Shown: piece after piece, positions 46,725 to 55,687 of the stretch
Layout: every line of letters begins with the position of its first letter
How positions within the stretch are numbered: the first letter of the stretch is position 1
Assembly: GCA_002433485.1 (NCBI GenBank)
Contig: DJIF01000021.1
Span: 1-64,000, forward strand
Direction: 5' to 3'
DNA: 64,000 nucleotides
Origin: Deltaproteobacteria bacterium UBA6601
GTDB lineage: Bacteria > Myxococcota_A > UBA796 > UBA9615
Position numbers and translations under genes: made by a program
The notes under the pieces: generated by a model
Told to the model about the DNA's origin: nothing
What the model saw: the letters and a program-made list of their open reading frames with translations, nothing else
Databases searched by the model: none

Positions 46725-49319
46725 ATGATGCAAAGCCTCCCTCCTCGGTTGGAGTTCGTCTTGCAGTCTTCGGCCACGCTGCGGTTTTGTTGTTGGATTT
46801 GGAGCCTGGCGGCAGCCGTGTTGCTGGTTGCATGTAATTCGGGACCCGGCCAGCTCGCCAGCCCACCCGGGGCGCCGGTCATCGCGCTGCTGCCAGAGGT
46901 CCCGTCCAGCGCCGAGAATCTAAGCGTGGAGGTTCGTGTCGATTCCGCCGATTTTGATGGCGACCTGCACGGTTATCGCTATCGCTGGAGTGTCGATGGT
47001 GAGCTTCGCCACGATCTGGAAGATTCCCCTGTGGTGCCAGCGCCGATCACCACCCGAGGCGAGTTATGGCAGGTTCAAGTCCGTGGTGAAGATGCCCTCG
47101 GCCATGTCGGTCCGCCCGCGACCGCGAGCGCTATGATTGGCAACAGTCCGCCCACCGTCGAGGTCGCGGTAGTGCCGAATCCCGCCGCGACCGATGCTGA
47201 TCTGGTGCTGGAGATGACCACAGCAGATAGCGATGGGGATGTGGTGAGCCTGACCATCTCCTGGGCTCGCAACGGCACTGTCAACAGTTCTTACGACGGC
47301 TTGTCTGAGATTCCTGCCAGCTACACTGAGGAGGGTGATGAGTGGAGCGTTGAGGTGGTGCCCTTTGATGGCCTGGACGAGGGGCAGCCACAGATTGTGA
47401 CGGTGCTGGTCGGCAATGCTGCACCGATCGTAAACAATTTCTCTATTGGTCCCGATCCGCCCCGCGAGGGGGACACTCTCAGCGCCAGCGCCACAGTTAC
47501 TGATCCGGATGGCGACTGGGTGACGGTTTCCTACCAGTGGTTTGTGGACGGTGAGGCTTTGTCCGGAGAGGTGAGTACAGCGCTGAGCTCTGAGCATTTC
47601 GACAAGGGTCAGGAGGTCTGGGCTGAGGTTGCCGCCACTGATAGTCAGGGTGCTCAAGGAGAACTGGTCCAGTCCAACCGTGTGGTGGTCGAGAACACTC
47701 CTCCTAGCGTTGCTGCGGTGGAGTTGAGCCCTGCCAGTGGTGGTGAGGAGTCGACCTTTGTTTGTTTGCCGTTGGGTTGGTTGGACCCCGACCCAGCGGA
47801 CCAACAGCCCAGCTATGCCCTTTCCTGGTGGGTGAATGGAGGGCAAGCGGTGGCTGGAGATACGATTTCGGGGACCCACTTCGACAAACATGATGAGTTG
47901 CATTGCCGGGTGACGCCGTCGGACTCTGAGGGGGCCGGACCAACTCAACATTCGGCACTGGTTGCGGTGGACAATACGCCCCCTGCTGCTGTGTCAGTGG
48001 TCATTGTGGCGAGCGATGGAGCGACCGAATATTTCGAGACGACGGTGCTCACCGCGGTACCTGATGGCTACTCTGATCCCGATCCCGCTGATGCCATCGC
48101 CGATTGGCAGTTCCAATGGTTCGTGTCCGGTCAGGCTGTCTCAGCGGCCGGGCAAAATCTTGATGGCACGTACTTTGATCGTGGTCAGGAGGTGGTCGTT
48201 GCCGCCTATCCATTTGATGGTGAAGAGGCTGGCAGCGCGGTCTCCAGCAGTCCGGTGCTCATCGCCAACACGCCGCCCAGCATTGCAGCTGTTCAGCTGG
48301 AGCCAGATCCTGCCTACACTCACACTGATGTGAGTGCAGTACCCGTGGGTTGGAACGATCCGGATGACCCACCTGGTTACCGCTTTGCGTGGACCGTGGG
48401 CGGGGTTGCGGTCGGGGGAGACTCTGCCGTGCTGGAAAGTCATCACTTCAGCCTGGGTGCGTCGGTACAGGTCACTGTGACGCCTGATGACGGTATCGCC
48501 CTGGGGCTGCCGCGGACCTCAACGCCGCTGGTCATAAGCGATGCGCCTCCCGCACAGCCGGTGGTTCAAATTCAGCCGCAGGAGGTCAGCGTCGGCTTGG
48601 ATGATCTGTTGTGTAGCTACAGTGCTGCCACCCTTGATCCCGACGGCCATTCGGTCAGCCACAGTATCGCTTGGTTGCTCGATGGGAACCCCTTTTCAGC
48701 CAGCTCTACCAACCTCGAACCGGACGATACGATCGCGAGTGTCCATCTGGGCATCGGCCAGGAGTGGACCTGTCAGGTCACTGCTAGCGACACTCAGCAG
48801 CTCACTGCGATCGGGCAGGACGCTGTGGTCATAAGGGCCCCGTGGTTCTCGCTGACTGACGTCAATGGCAGCTCTGTCAGTGCCGGGCAGCAGGTCACAC
48901 CGCGGGATTACCTGGGCCAGGTCAGCGCCTGGTATTTTGGCGACGCGAGCGCCACCGCCTCGGTTCAGGAGTTTGATTGTCTTGAGGACCAGGTCCAGGC
49001 CGAACTGGATCTCCAGCACGCGGGGCTCGGGGTGCAGATCCTTGGGATCAATGCGGTGGGTGCAGAGTCGGGCAATCCCCTCATCACCGGGCTGGTAGAT
49101 CTGCCCTGGCTTCAGGATCTGATTACCGCGCCTGTAGTCGACGCCTGGGGAGCCGCCTTGCGGCAGTTGGTGATTCTTGATGGCGATAACCTCCCGGTTC
49201 AGCACTACGACCTGGCAAGTCTAGATATCTGTGATGCGGTAGAAGCTGCCGAATTGGTCAGCTTGCTGGTGGATGCGTCCAGTGCTGTTGGTGACGACGA
49301 CGACAGCGCTTCTCAGTGA
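46725..49319 (+). CDS. Ig/PKD-repeat lipoprotein with acidic tail
   Basis: A predicted lipoprotein of 864 residues. The signal ends LLVACNSG, with the Cys near residue 36; ATGs at 46725 and 46728 are equally possible. About eight repeats of 85-90 residues follow, each ending in a form such as YRYRWSVDG, VSYQWFVDG or YALSWWVNG and separated by NTPPS- or NAAPI-type linkers, typical of PKD/Ig-like beta-sandwiches. A C-terminal domain of about 150 residues has two Cys and a VVDAWG region I do not recognise. It ends GDDDDSASQ, an acidic tag. It is probably a surface protein; binding partner unknown. Confidence 0.82.
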   Translation: MMQSLPPRLEFVLQSSATLRFCCWIWSLAAAVLLVACNSGPGQLASPPGAPVIALLPEVPSSAENLSVEVRVDSADFDGDLHGYRYRWSVDGELRHDLEDSPVVPAPITTRGELWQVQVRGEDALGHVGPPATASAMIGNSPPTVEVAVVPNPAATDADLVLEMTTADSDGDVVSLTISWARNGTVNSSYDGLSEIPASYTEEGDEWSVEVVPFDGLDEGQPQIVTVLVGNAAPIVNNFSIGPDPPREGDTLSASATVTDPDGDWVTVSYQWFVDGEALSGEVSTALSSEHFDKGQEVWAEVAATDSQGAQGELVQSNRVVVENTPPSVAAVELSPASGGEESTFVCLPLGWLDPDPADQQPSYALSWWVNGGQAVAGDTISGTHFDKHDELHCRVTPSDSEGAGPTQHSALVAVDNTPPAAVSVVIVASDGATEYFETTVLTAVPDGYSDPDPADAIADWQFQWFVSGQAVSAAGQNLDGTYFDRGQEVVVAAYPFDGEEAGSAVSSSPVLIANTPPSIAAVQLEPDPAYTHTDVSAVPVGWNDPDDPPGYRFAWTVGGVAVGGDSAVLESHHFSLGASVQVTVTPDDGIALGLPRTSTPLVISDAPPAQPVVQIQPQEVSVGLDDLLCSYSAATLDPDGHSVSHSIAWLLDGNPFSASSTNLEPDDTIASVHLGIGQEWTCQVTASDTQQLTAIGQDAVVIRAPWFSLTDVNGSSVSAGQQVTPRDYLGQVSAWYFGDASATASVQEFDCLEDQVQAELDLQHAGLGVQILGINAVGAESGNPLITGLVDLPWLQDLITAPVVDAWGAALRQLVILDGDNLPVQHYDLASLDICDAVEAAELVSLLVDASSAVGDDDDSASQ
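46880..48840 (+). repeat. Ig/PKD-like repeat array
   Basis: About eight coding units of roughly 250-260 bases, each with a conserved (F/W)xWxVDG core and a D.SD.G.DG..QW pattern. Divergence between units is high at DNA level, so the array is not recent. Confidence 0.7.
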
Positions 49320-49407
49320 GCGGGCCCAGCAGACGGCACTCGAGCGGTCCGCTGAGGCTGCTTGTCAGGCTCGCTGAGAAGTTCTTTTTTGGCAGTTGAT
49401 CTTGTGG

Positions 49408-49436
49408 TGGACACCCCCACTTCGCCTACCTACAAT
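49408..49436 (+). promoter_or_regulatory. Sigma-70-type promoter of glutaryl-CoA dehydrogenase gene
   Basis: TGGACA at 49408-49413 and TACAAT at 49431-49436 are separated by 17 bases. Transcription would start near 49443, 44 bases before the ATG. This is the best-matching promoter I found in the window. Confidence 0.6.
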
Positions 49437-49486
49437 TCGCGCGATTTCATTGACCACCCCCCTGCAATGAAGGCACGGAACACCAC

Positions 49487-50686
49487 ATGAATCAGCCACA
49501 GATCGCACAGAGCTTCCAGGAACTCGACCTCTACGATGTCAATGACCTGCTCACCGAAGAGGAGCGCATGGTGCGTGACATGGTGCGGCGTTTCGTCGAT
49601 GACGAGGTCCTGCCCGTTATTGAAGAACACCACCGAGCCGGCAGCTTTCCGACCGAAAAGCTTAGGACCATGGGTCAGTTAGGTCTGTTTGGTCCGTCCT
49701 TGAAGGGCTACGGCTGCCCGGGCCTGAGCAACATCAGTTACGGCCTTGCGATGCAGGAACTGGAGCGTGGTGATTCAGGCTTTCGCTCGGCTGCTTCAGT
49801 GCAGGGCTCCCTGGTGATGTGGCCCATCTACACCTACGGCAGCGAAGAGCAGAAGAATCGCTACTTGCCGAAGCTGGCCTCTGGCGAGTTGATTGGCTGC
49901 TTTGGCCTTACTGAGCCCGACTATGGAAGCGATCCGGGCGGCATGGTGACCCGTGCCGAGCGGACCAGCGATGGCTGGGTGCTGCGTGGCGCCAAGATGT
50001 GGATCACAAACTCGCCCATCGCCGACCTGGCCATCGTCTGGGCCAAGGTTCGCGGTGACCAAGGTGACAGCATCCGCGGCTTCATTGTGGAGAGTGATGT
50101 CGCCGGTTATTCGGCTCCCGAGATGAAGAACAAGTGGTCGCTGCGAGCCAGCTTGACCGGCGAACTGGTTTTTGATGAATGCAAGCTTCCTGCTGATGCC
50201 CTGCTGCCCGGCTCGCCCTCGAATCTCAAGGGGCCGCTCAGCTGTTTGACACAGGCTCGCTACGGAATCTCGTGGGGCGTGCTCGGCTCGGCCCAGGCCT
50301 GCTTTGATTCGGCGCTCCGCTACACCTTGGAGCGGGAGCAATTTGGCGGCCCTATCGCGCGTTTTCAGATGGTTCAGAAGAAGCTCGCTGAGATGGCTGT
50401 TGATATCACCAAGGCTCAGATGCTTGCCTGGCGGTTGGGTCGTCTTAAGGACGCTGGAACCATGACCCCTACTCAGGTCTCGGTAGCCAAGCTGAACAAT
50501 GTCGGGGTGGCGCTGGATATTGCGCGGCTCAGCCGCGAGATGCACGGTGCGATGGGCATCCTGGATGAATATCCCATCATGCGTCACATGATGAACCTGG
50601 AGTCGGTGAAGACCTACGAGGGCACCAACGACATTCATACTTTGGCGATTGGCCGTCACCTTACTGGGATCTCGGCCTTTTCTTAG
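49487..50686 (+). CDS. gcdH: Glutaryl-CoA dehydrogenase (acyl-CoA dehydrogenase family)
   Basis: The flavoenzyme oxidises and decarboxylates glutaryl-CoA to crotonyl-CoA in lysine and benzoyl-CoA breakdown. The 399-residue protein has CFGLTEPDYGSDPGGM, KMWITNSPIADLAIVWAK, the RSAASVQGSLVM stretch with the Arg characteristic of glutaryl-CoA enzymes, REQFGGPIARFQMVQ, and the catalytic Glu in VKTYEGTNDIH. It is a single gene with its own promoter. Lysine degradation is the simplest role; aromatic degradation is raised by the molybdenum hydroxylase at 59.8-63.2 kb. Confidence 0.9.
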   Translation: MNQPQIAQSFQELDLYDVNDLLTEEERMVRDMVRRFVDDEVLPVIEEHHRAGSFPTEKLRTMGQLGLFGPSLKGYGCPGLSNISYGLAMQELERGDSGFRSAASVQGSLVMWPIYTYGSEEQKNRYLPKLASGELIGCFGLTEPDYGSDPGGMVTRAERTSDGWVLRGAKMWITNSPIADLAIVWAKVRGDQGDSIRGFIVESDVAGYSAPEMKNKWSLRASLTGELVFDECKLPADALLPGSPSNLKGPLSCLTQARYGISWGVLGSAQACFDSALRYTLEREQFGGPIARFQMVQKKLAEMAVDITKAQMLAWRLGRLKDAGTMTPTQVSVAKLNNVGVALDIARLSREMHGAMGILDEYPIMRHMMNLESVKTYEGTNDIHTLAIGRHLTGISAFS

Positions 50687-50742
50687 TCGCTGGCGCTGTT
50701 GAGGGTCGGCTGGGGGCCGTGGGACTCTGGCTACTTTGTTGC

Positions 50743-51744
50743 TTAGAAGCTGCCGCGGAGGAAGGCCCCCATGCCCATTGGCCCGCCCCGTAGGGTTACT
50801 GCGGGGCTGCCGTCCTTTCTGCGCCCGATTCGAAGGGCGGTGGGGTCGTCCTTAGGCCGATGGCTCTTAACCGCCAGGCCGACCACTAATGTGGCGAGAC
50901 CGACTGCCTGAGTGATGGTCAGCAGGGCCAGGCCCGGGTAGAGACCCTCCGTCCAGATCCCCAGCAACATGGTTCCAACCAGCGGGGCGGTGGTGACAAA
51001 GGCCCATGAGCGCGGGACGACCCCGGTCAGGGACATCAAGCTGGCAGTCAGGAAGCCCAGACTGTAGGGGATTGCGAGGGTCGGGACACCGATGGTCAGG
51101 AGGATGCGCTTGGTGGAGTTGCGTGAGGACCACTGTCGATAGAGGCGAATGCGATTGCGCCGTTGCTCATTCCTGGCCGCTACTTCTGCGTTGCGTTCAC
51201 CGAGCAAGCCAGAAAACCGCGGGGTGACATCAAAGTCAGTCGGTGCCGATTCGCTGGACTCGATCGCAGCCTTAGTCTCAGCTACTGGTCGGACCCGCAG
51301 GGGTACGGCGATCTCGAAGTTTACGCTTCGTCCCGGGCTGTGCAGCTCAATAGCACGGCTGACCGCTGCGGTGATCCGGTCGATGGCGACGCCTTCCAGG
51401 AGCATGAAGCGAGCGGAGTCTAAGCCCGCTTGCAACTGTTGCGGGCTGGGCTCGCCGCCAATCCCGCTGTAATAGCGCTGGACTTCTTCAAGCAGGCGGC
51501 TGGTTATGGGGTCGAGTTCAGGAGCCACCGGGGTTGAGGTCTCATCGGCGGTACCGGGCTCGGTGTCGCCCTTCGCGGAAGCGGGCGCCTCACCGAGCTC
51601 CTTTGTTGCGCCCGACTGGCTGTCGTCCTGGTCATTCTCAAGTGCTGCCGCATCGCTCTCAGCGGCGGTACTTGCTGCTGCTCCTGGCGACCCAAGCAGC
51701 AGCACCAGAGTCGTGATCATGCTGGCTGTATGGGTAGCGTTCAT
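50743..51744 (-). CDS. Signal-peptide membrane protein, unknown
   Basis: A 333-residue protein. Residues 1-25 are a signal peptide ending GAAAS, then an acidic linker to about 75. A middle helical region (EELQRYY-like VQRYYSGIGGEPSPQQL) precedes about three transmembrane helices in the last 120 residues (RILLTIGVPTLAIPYSLGFLTASL and following). No family is recognised. Its ATG overlaps the stop of the epimerase gene (ATGA), and it is the last gene of a three-gene operon. Confidence 0.75.
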   Translation of the reverse strand: MNATHTASMITTLVLLLGSPGAAASTAAESDAAALENDQDDSQSGATKELGEAPASAKGDTEPGTADETSTPVAPELDPITSRLLEEVQRYYSGIGGEPSPQQLQAGLDSARFMLLEGVAIDRITAAVSRAIELHSPGRSVNFEIAVPLRVRPVAETKAAIESSESAPTDFDVTPRFSGLLGERNAEVAARNEQRRNRIRLYRQWSSRNSTKRILLTIGVPTLAIPYSLGFLTASLMSLTGVVPRSWAFVTTAPLVGTMLLGIWTEGLYPGLALLTITQAVGLATLVVGLAVKSHRPKDDPTALRIGRRKDGSPAVTLRGGPMGMGAFLRGSF

Positions 51745-52655
51745 GGTCCTGCTCCAAAGGTCTCTCGCAGCCCATCAGGCAGCGCGCGAGGTTGCCAAGC
51801 AAAGTCTCTCATGGTCGGCTCGATGTTGACCCGCGTGTGCTGCAGAAAGGCCATTACCTGATCGATGTTTGCCGGGGGATGCTCCATCAGTCTGCCCAGC
51901 AGTCGTGCGCCCAGGAGCGCCAGACTGGCGGGTACGTGCAGTGGACGGGCGCGAGTGCCTTGGGCCTGTGCTACTTCTTTGATGAGTTGGTTGATGCTGA
52001 TGGGCGCGGGGCCGGCCACATCATAGGTCCCCGAGGGTGGCTGCTCCGACTCGAAGATTCTAAAGAACAACTCCACCGTGTCCTCGATGTTTACCGGCTG
52101 GAGCTGGAAGTGACCATCACCAGGGATCGGCACCAGCGGCGAGCGGCGGATGGTCTCGGAGAACTTCAGAAACTCTTCGCTACCTTTGCCGTAGATCATG
52201 GTGGGTCTGAGGTGAGTTACCTGCAGACCAGCGAGCTGAAATTCCTGTTCAGCACGGGCTTTGCTGATCCCGTAACTATCGCGTAGTTCACGGCCAGCAC
52301 AGGTAGAAGAGACATTGATGATGCGGCTCACCCCCTGGTCCTGAGCGGCTTCAGCGAGGTGGCGACTGCCGATGACGTTGACCCGGTGATTCGCCTCGGA
52401 GTCTGATGAGTACCCAAGGCCGGCCAGGTGCAGGGCCGCGGTGCACCCGTCCAGCGCAGAACGCAGTGAATCCGGGGCTAGCAGGTCTCCGACAAAGACT
52501 CGCGCCCCAAGCCTCTCCAAGGGACGCCCCTTCTCAGCGCTTCGCACCAGCGCGTGAACCTGAAGACCCCGATCAAGAAGCCCCGGGACCGCGTGGCGGC
52601 CGACAAAGCCGCTTGCCCCAGTGATCAGGATCGGACCTGGCAGGACTGAGCTCAA
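51741..52655 (-). CDS. NAD(P)-dependent epimerase/dehydratase
   Basis: An extended short-chain dehydrogenase of 304 residues. ILITGASGFVGRHAVPGLLD is the NAD-binding Gly motif, and YGISKARAEQ holds the catalytic Tyr and Lys. VRSAEKGRPLERLGARVFVGDL resembles NAD(P)H-binding proteins that act on sterols, flavonoids or complex-I assembly rather than nucleotide sugars; the substrate is unknown. The start is a TTG overlapping the upstream stop (TTGA), an unusual but well-placed coupling. Confidence 0.85.
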   Translation of the reverse strand: MSSVLPGPILITGASGFVGRHAVPGLLDRGLQVHALVRSAEKGRPLERLGARVFVGDLLAPDSLRSALDGCTAALHLAGLGYSSDSEANHRVNVIGSRHLAEAAQDQGVSRIINVSSTCAGRELRDSYGISKARAEQEFQLAGLQVTHLRPTMIYGKGSEEFLKFSETIRRSPLVPIPGDGHFQLQPVNIEDTVELFFRIFESEQPPSGTYDVAGPAPISINQLIKEVAQAQGTRARPLHVPASLALLGARLLGRLMEHPPANIDQVMAFLQHTRVNIEPTMRDFAWQPRALPDGLRETFGAGP

Positions 52656-53467
52656 CCGAGGCCTCGATCGATGAGTTCCAGCTCGTCAAGACCAAGGAAG
52701 TGGCCGATCTCGTGGTGGATGGTGATCCGTACCTGTTCTGCCATCAGCCTGGGGTCCGGGCAGAGGCGCTCTAGGTTGCGCTGAAACAGATACACGTGGG
52801 GAGTACTGCCGGGTCCGTCGATCCCTTCCCATTGAGCGAGGGTCGGACCATCGAACAGGCCGAGTAGACGAGGGTCCCAAGGCGCCTCTTCCAGGATCCA
52901 ATCGTCGGGATAGTCTTGAATGAAGATGGGCAGAACCCGTACCGCGTCCTGCACCTCTTGCGGCAGCAATCGTACCGCTCGATCGGCCCAGGCCAGGATC
53001 TCCTCGGTAGCAAACAGGTTGGGGGTAGTTGCCTCGTTGGTATCGAGCTCGTAGACCCGAGTGAAGGCTTCTCGCATACCTTGCTGGTCGCCGGTGGTCT
53101 CAAGCGCAATGGCGAGGTCGTGCCAGCTGTCAGCGTGCATCGGGTCAATTCGGCAGGACTCCCTAAGCGCCTTGATGGCTTCGTCGGGGCGCCCCAGTTC
53201 GCTGAGGGTCCAGCCCAGGGCGTGGTGTAGTTCGGGCCGTTCTGGGAAGCGCTCTGCGGCGCTTCGAATCGCCGCCTCGGCCGGCTTCAGGTCTTCATCC
53301 AGGCTGAGGGCTCGCCAGCGAGCATAGGCGAGGCGGGGTCCATCCTGGTGGCTCTCAAGACTGCTTAGTAGCTGGCGGGCCATGGCCTTGTCACCGTGGT
53401 CGATACACGAGTGCAGGCGCTCTAGGAGGCGAGCAGCTGGGTTGTCCAGCGCATGTTCAGGCTTCAC
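52652..53467 (-). CDS. TPR protein with C-terminal zincin (HEIGH) domain
   Basis: A 271-residue protein. Residues about 40-140 hold TPR helices (RPELHHALGWTLSELGRPDEAIKALRESCRIDP, then ADSWHDLAIALETTGD). The C-terminal part resembles the minimal zincin family PF06262: VYLFQRNLERLC, then VRITIHHEIGHFLGLDELELIDRGLG with the metal motif HEIGH. The start is a GTG at 53467. It may be a protease or a metal-binding structural domain; the fusion with TPR suggests a protein partner. It is the first gene of the operon with the epimerase and membrane protein. Confidence 0.82.
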   Translation of the reverse strand: MKPEHALDNPAARLLERLHSCIDHGDKAMARQLLSSLESHQDGPRLAYARWRALSLDEDLKPAEAAIRSAAERFPERPELHHALGWTLSELGRPDEAIKALRESCRIDPMHADSWHDLAIALETTGDQQGMREAFTRVYELDTNEATTPNLFATEEILAWADRAVRLLPQEVQDAVRVLPIFIQDYPDDWILEEAPWDPRLLGLFDGPTLAQWEGIDGPGSTPHVYLFQRNLERLCPDPRLMAEQVRITIHHEIGHFLGLDELELIDRGLG

Positions 53468-53626
53468 TTCGCACCATTTTGGAGGTAATTAGGAGTGATG
53501 AGGGCTCCGGCTTCGTCGGATCCGATGCGAACGACAACAAGATAGCGCACTGTAGCGGTAGGTGAGGGATGGGAGTTGAGCCCCGTCTTTAAGCGTGCCC
53601 CTGGGTGCCAGCCGAAGAGCCATTAG

Positions 53627-55603
53627 ATGAGTTCAAGCGAGACCGTCGATAGTGTCGAGTTCCCCGGTCGGGTGCTCTTTCTTACCGAGGACTCTGAGCT
53701 GATTCAGGCTCAGTTCGGTGGCGAGAATCTTCCGTTCGAGGCTGATCGTGCGCTGGTCAATAACATCTCAACCGATGAGATCACGCCTGGCTGGACCTGC
53801 TTTTATTACGATGAAACCCTCGGTCATTACTCGCTGGTCGGGCTGCGTGGCGGGACGGTATCACCGGGAGACCTGGCCTCTGGCGGCTTTTCGGTCGTGG
53901 TGTCCGGCGAGAGCAAGGGGTGCGGCTCTTCGCGCGAGACGGCGCCCTATTCGGAGCTCTATGCAGGAGTTCGTCTGGTGGTGGCCCGGAGCATTGAGAA
54001 GATCTACGGCCAGAACGCGCAGAATATTGGCCTGCTGACCTCCACTGACTTTGGCTTGATACCTCGCATCCTCGCCGGTGAAAAGATCCCTATGGAGGAG
54101 TTCCTGGTAGGTCTCGACCCGATCTCCCGCGGCATTGTGCTCAAGGGTGGGCTGTTTAACTACAATCGGGCCAGGCTCGCCGGCGAAGTGGCTCCGCCAC
54201 CTCTTGAGACGCCGGTGCGAGCGATGAACATCGTTGAGAAGATCATCGCTCGGCATACTGTGGTGGACGCCGCTACTGGGCGCCTGGGGGTGCCAGCTGT
54301 CGCGCCCGGAGACGCGGTGTTTGTGCGAGCCGATATTCGTTTCAGTCACGACTACACCAGCGCTATGTGCGCTTCGCTGTTTAAGGACGCTCTGGGCGCT
54401 GATGCGCGCATCAGTGAACCCGAGAGTGTCTTCGCCTTTCGTGATCATCTCACCTTTCTCGGTGATGTAATGCCCGAAAAGCATCGCAGTCTGGGGCTGC
54501 TGGACAAGGCGGATAATCTGGCCGAGGTGCAACGGGCCTTCGCCCATGAGCAGGGCATTCGGCTCTACGATGAGATGCAGAGCGCAGAGGGCACTAAGGG
54601 TTCCGAGGCCATCTGCCACAATGCAGTCCTTGACGATCTCGCCCTACCGGGCCAGATCGTCTGTGGTACTGACTCACACACCTGTACGGCTGGCGCGCTG
54701 GGTTGTTTTGCGTTCGGCGTCGGGGCCACCGACATGGCCAACGCCTGGTACACCCGCGATGTGCGGGTGAAGGTGCCCCGGACAGTGCGCTTTAATCTGC
54801 TCGGGGCTCCCGCCTCAGGGATCACCGCCAAGGACATCATTCTCTATCTGATGGCACAGCCTTACATTAAGGGTGGCAAGGCCATCGCCCAGGTCCTTGA
54901 GTTTGCTGGTGAAGGGCTTGCTCACCTGAGCTTTGATGAGCGCGCTGTGCTCACTAACATGGCGGTTGAGGCCGGTGCTACTACCGGCATTGTTGAGCCC
55001 GACGCCCAGGTCCTGGACCATCTGATGAAGATGCGCTCCGGCCTGGATCGAGTGGCGCTCGAAGCGCTCTGCTACAAGAGCGACCCGGGTGCCAGCTATG
55101 CGGCGGAGTTTGACGTTCGGCTCGACAAGATCGTGCCGATGGTCGCCACCCCTGGAGACCCCCGAAACGGTGTGCCCTTGACCGATCTCGGTGAACGTGT
55201 GGAGGTCGACATTGCTTATGGCGGGTCGTGTACCGGCGGCAAGCGGGGCGACATGGATCAATATGCATCCGTTCTGGGTCCTGCTCTTGAGCGCGGTGAA
55301 CGGGTGGCTGCTGGGGTGGACGCCTATATTCAATTCGGCAGTCAGAAGATCAAGGATTACGCTCGGGAGAGGGGCTATATCGACATCTTTGAGCAGGTCG
55401 GCATTCAGCTCATCGACCCCTCATGTGGTGCTTGTATTAACGCTGGGCCGGGAACCTCGCGGACGACGGAGCATGTGACAGTCTCAGCGATTAATCGCAA
55501 CTTCCCGGGCCGCTCGGGGCCGGGCAAGGTATATCTTGCCAGTCCTCTGGTAGTGGCGGCTTCGGCGCTCACCGGCTACATTTCCGGGCCGCGCCTCGGC
55601 TAG
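53627..55603 (+). CDS. Aconitase-superfamily dehydratase, LeuD-like and LeuC-like domains fused swivel first
   Basis: A 658-residue single-chain [4Fe-4S] hydro-lyase. The N-terminal 190 residues are a LeuD-like swivel domain (NNISTDEITPGW, GESKGCGSSRETAPYSE, VVARSIEKIYGQNAQNIGLL). A LeuC-like catalytic part follows from about residue 200 (MNIVEKIIARHTV). Cluster Cys lie in CGTDSHTCTAG and DPSCGACINAGPGT, and the active-site region YGGSCTGGKRGDMDQYA is intact. Isopropylmalate isomerase normally uses separate LeuC and LeuD; aconitase A places the swivel last. The substrate could be isopropylmalate, homoaconitate or citrate-like, and cannot be settled from sequence. Confidence 0.82.
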   Translation: MSSSETVDSVEFPGRVLFLTEDSELIQAQFGGENLPFEADRALVNNISTDEITPGWTCFYYDETLGHYSLVGLRGGTVSPGDLASGGFSVVVSGESKGCGSSRETAPYSELYAGVRLVVARSIEKIYGQNAQNIGLLTSTDFGLIPRILAGEKIPMEEFLVGLDPISRGIVLKGGLFNYNRARLAGEVAPPPLETPVRAMNIVEKIIARHTVVDAATGRLGVPAVAPGDAVFVRADIRFSHDYTSAMCASLFKDALGADARISEPESVFAFRDHLTFLGDVMPEKHRSLGLLDKADNLAEVQRAFAHEQGIRLYDEMQSAEGTKGSEAICHNAVLDDLALPGQIVCGTDSHTCTAGALGCFAFGVGATDMANAWYTRDVRVKVPRTVRFNLLGAPASGITAKDIILYLMAQPYIKGGKAIAQVLEFAGEGLAHLSFDERAVLTNMAVEAGATTGIVEPDAQVLDHLMKMRSGLDRVALEALCYKSDPGASYAAEFDVRLDKIVPMVATPGDPRNGVPLTDLGERVEVDIAYGGSCTGGKRGDMDQYASVLGPALERGERVAAGVDAYIQFGSQKIKDYARERGYIDIFEQVGIQLIDPSCGACINAGPGTSRTTEHVTVSAINRNFPGRSGPGKVYLASPLVVAASALTGYISGPRLG

Positions 55604-55687
55604 CTTGGGCTGTTGACTGGCGCCTCTGGCCTGGGGCACCCTGAGGCCTGCCGGGCTGGCCCTGCGGGCTGCTACACTGCTGCGGCC

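Noticed and set aside
47064..47951. 295-codon minus-strand frame opposite the Ig-repeat lipoprotein
   Set aside because: Antisense shadow; the plus-strand gene has a signal, repeats and a start.
53516..53525. Ten-base palindrome TCGGATCCGA between divergent genes
   Set aside because: Too short to distinguish from chance and without a matching half site nearby.
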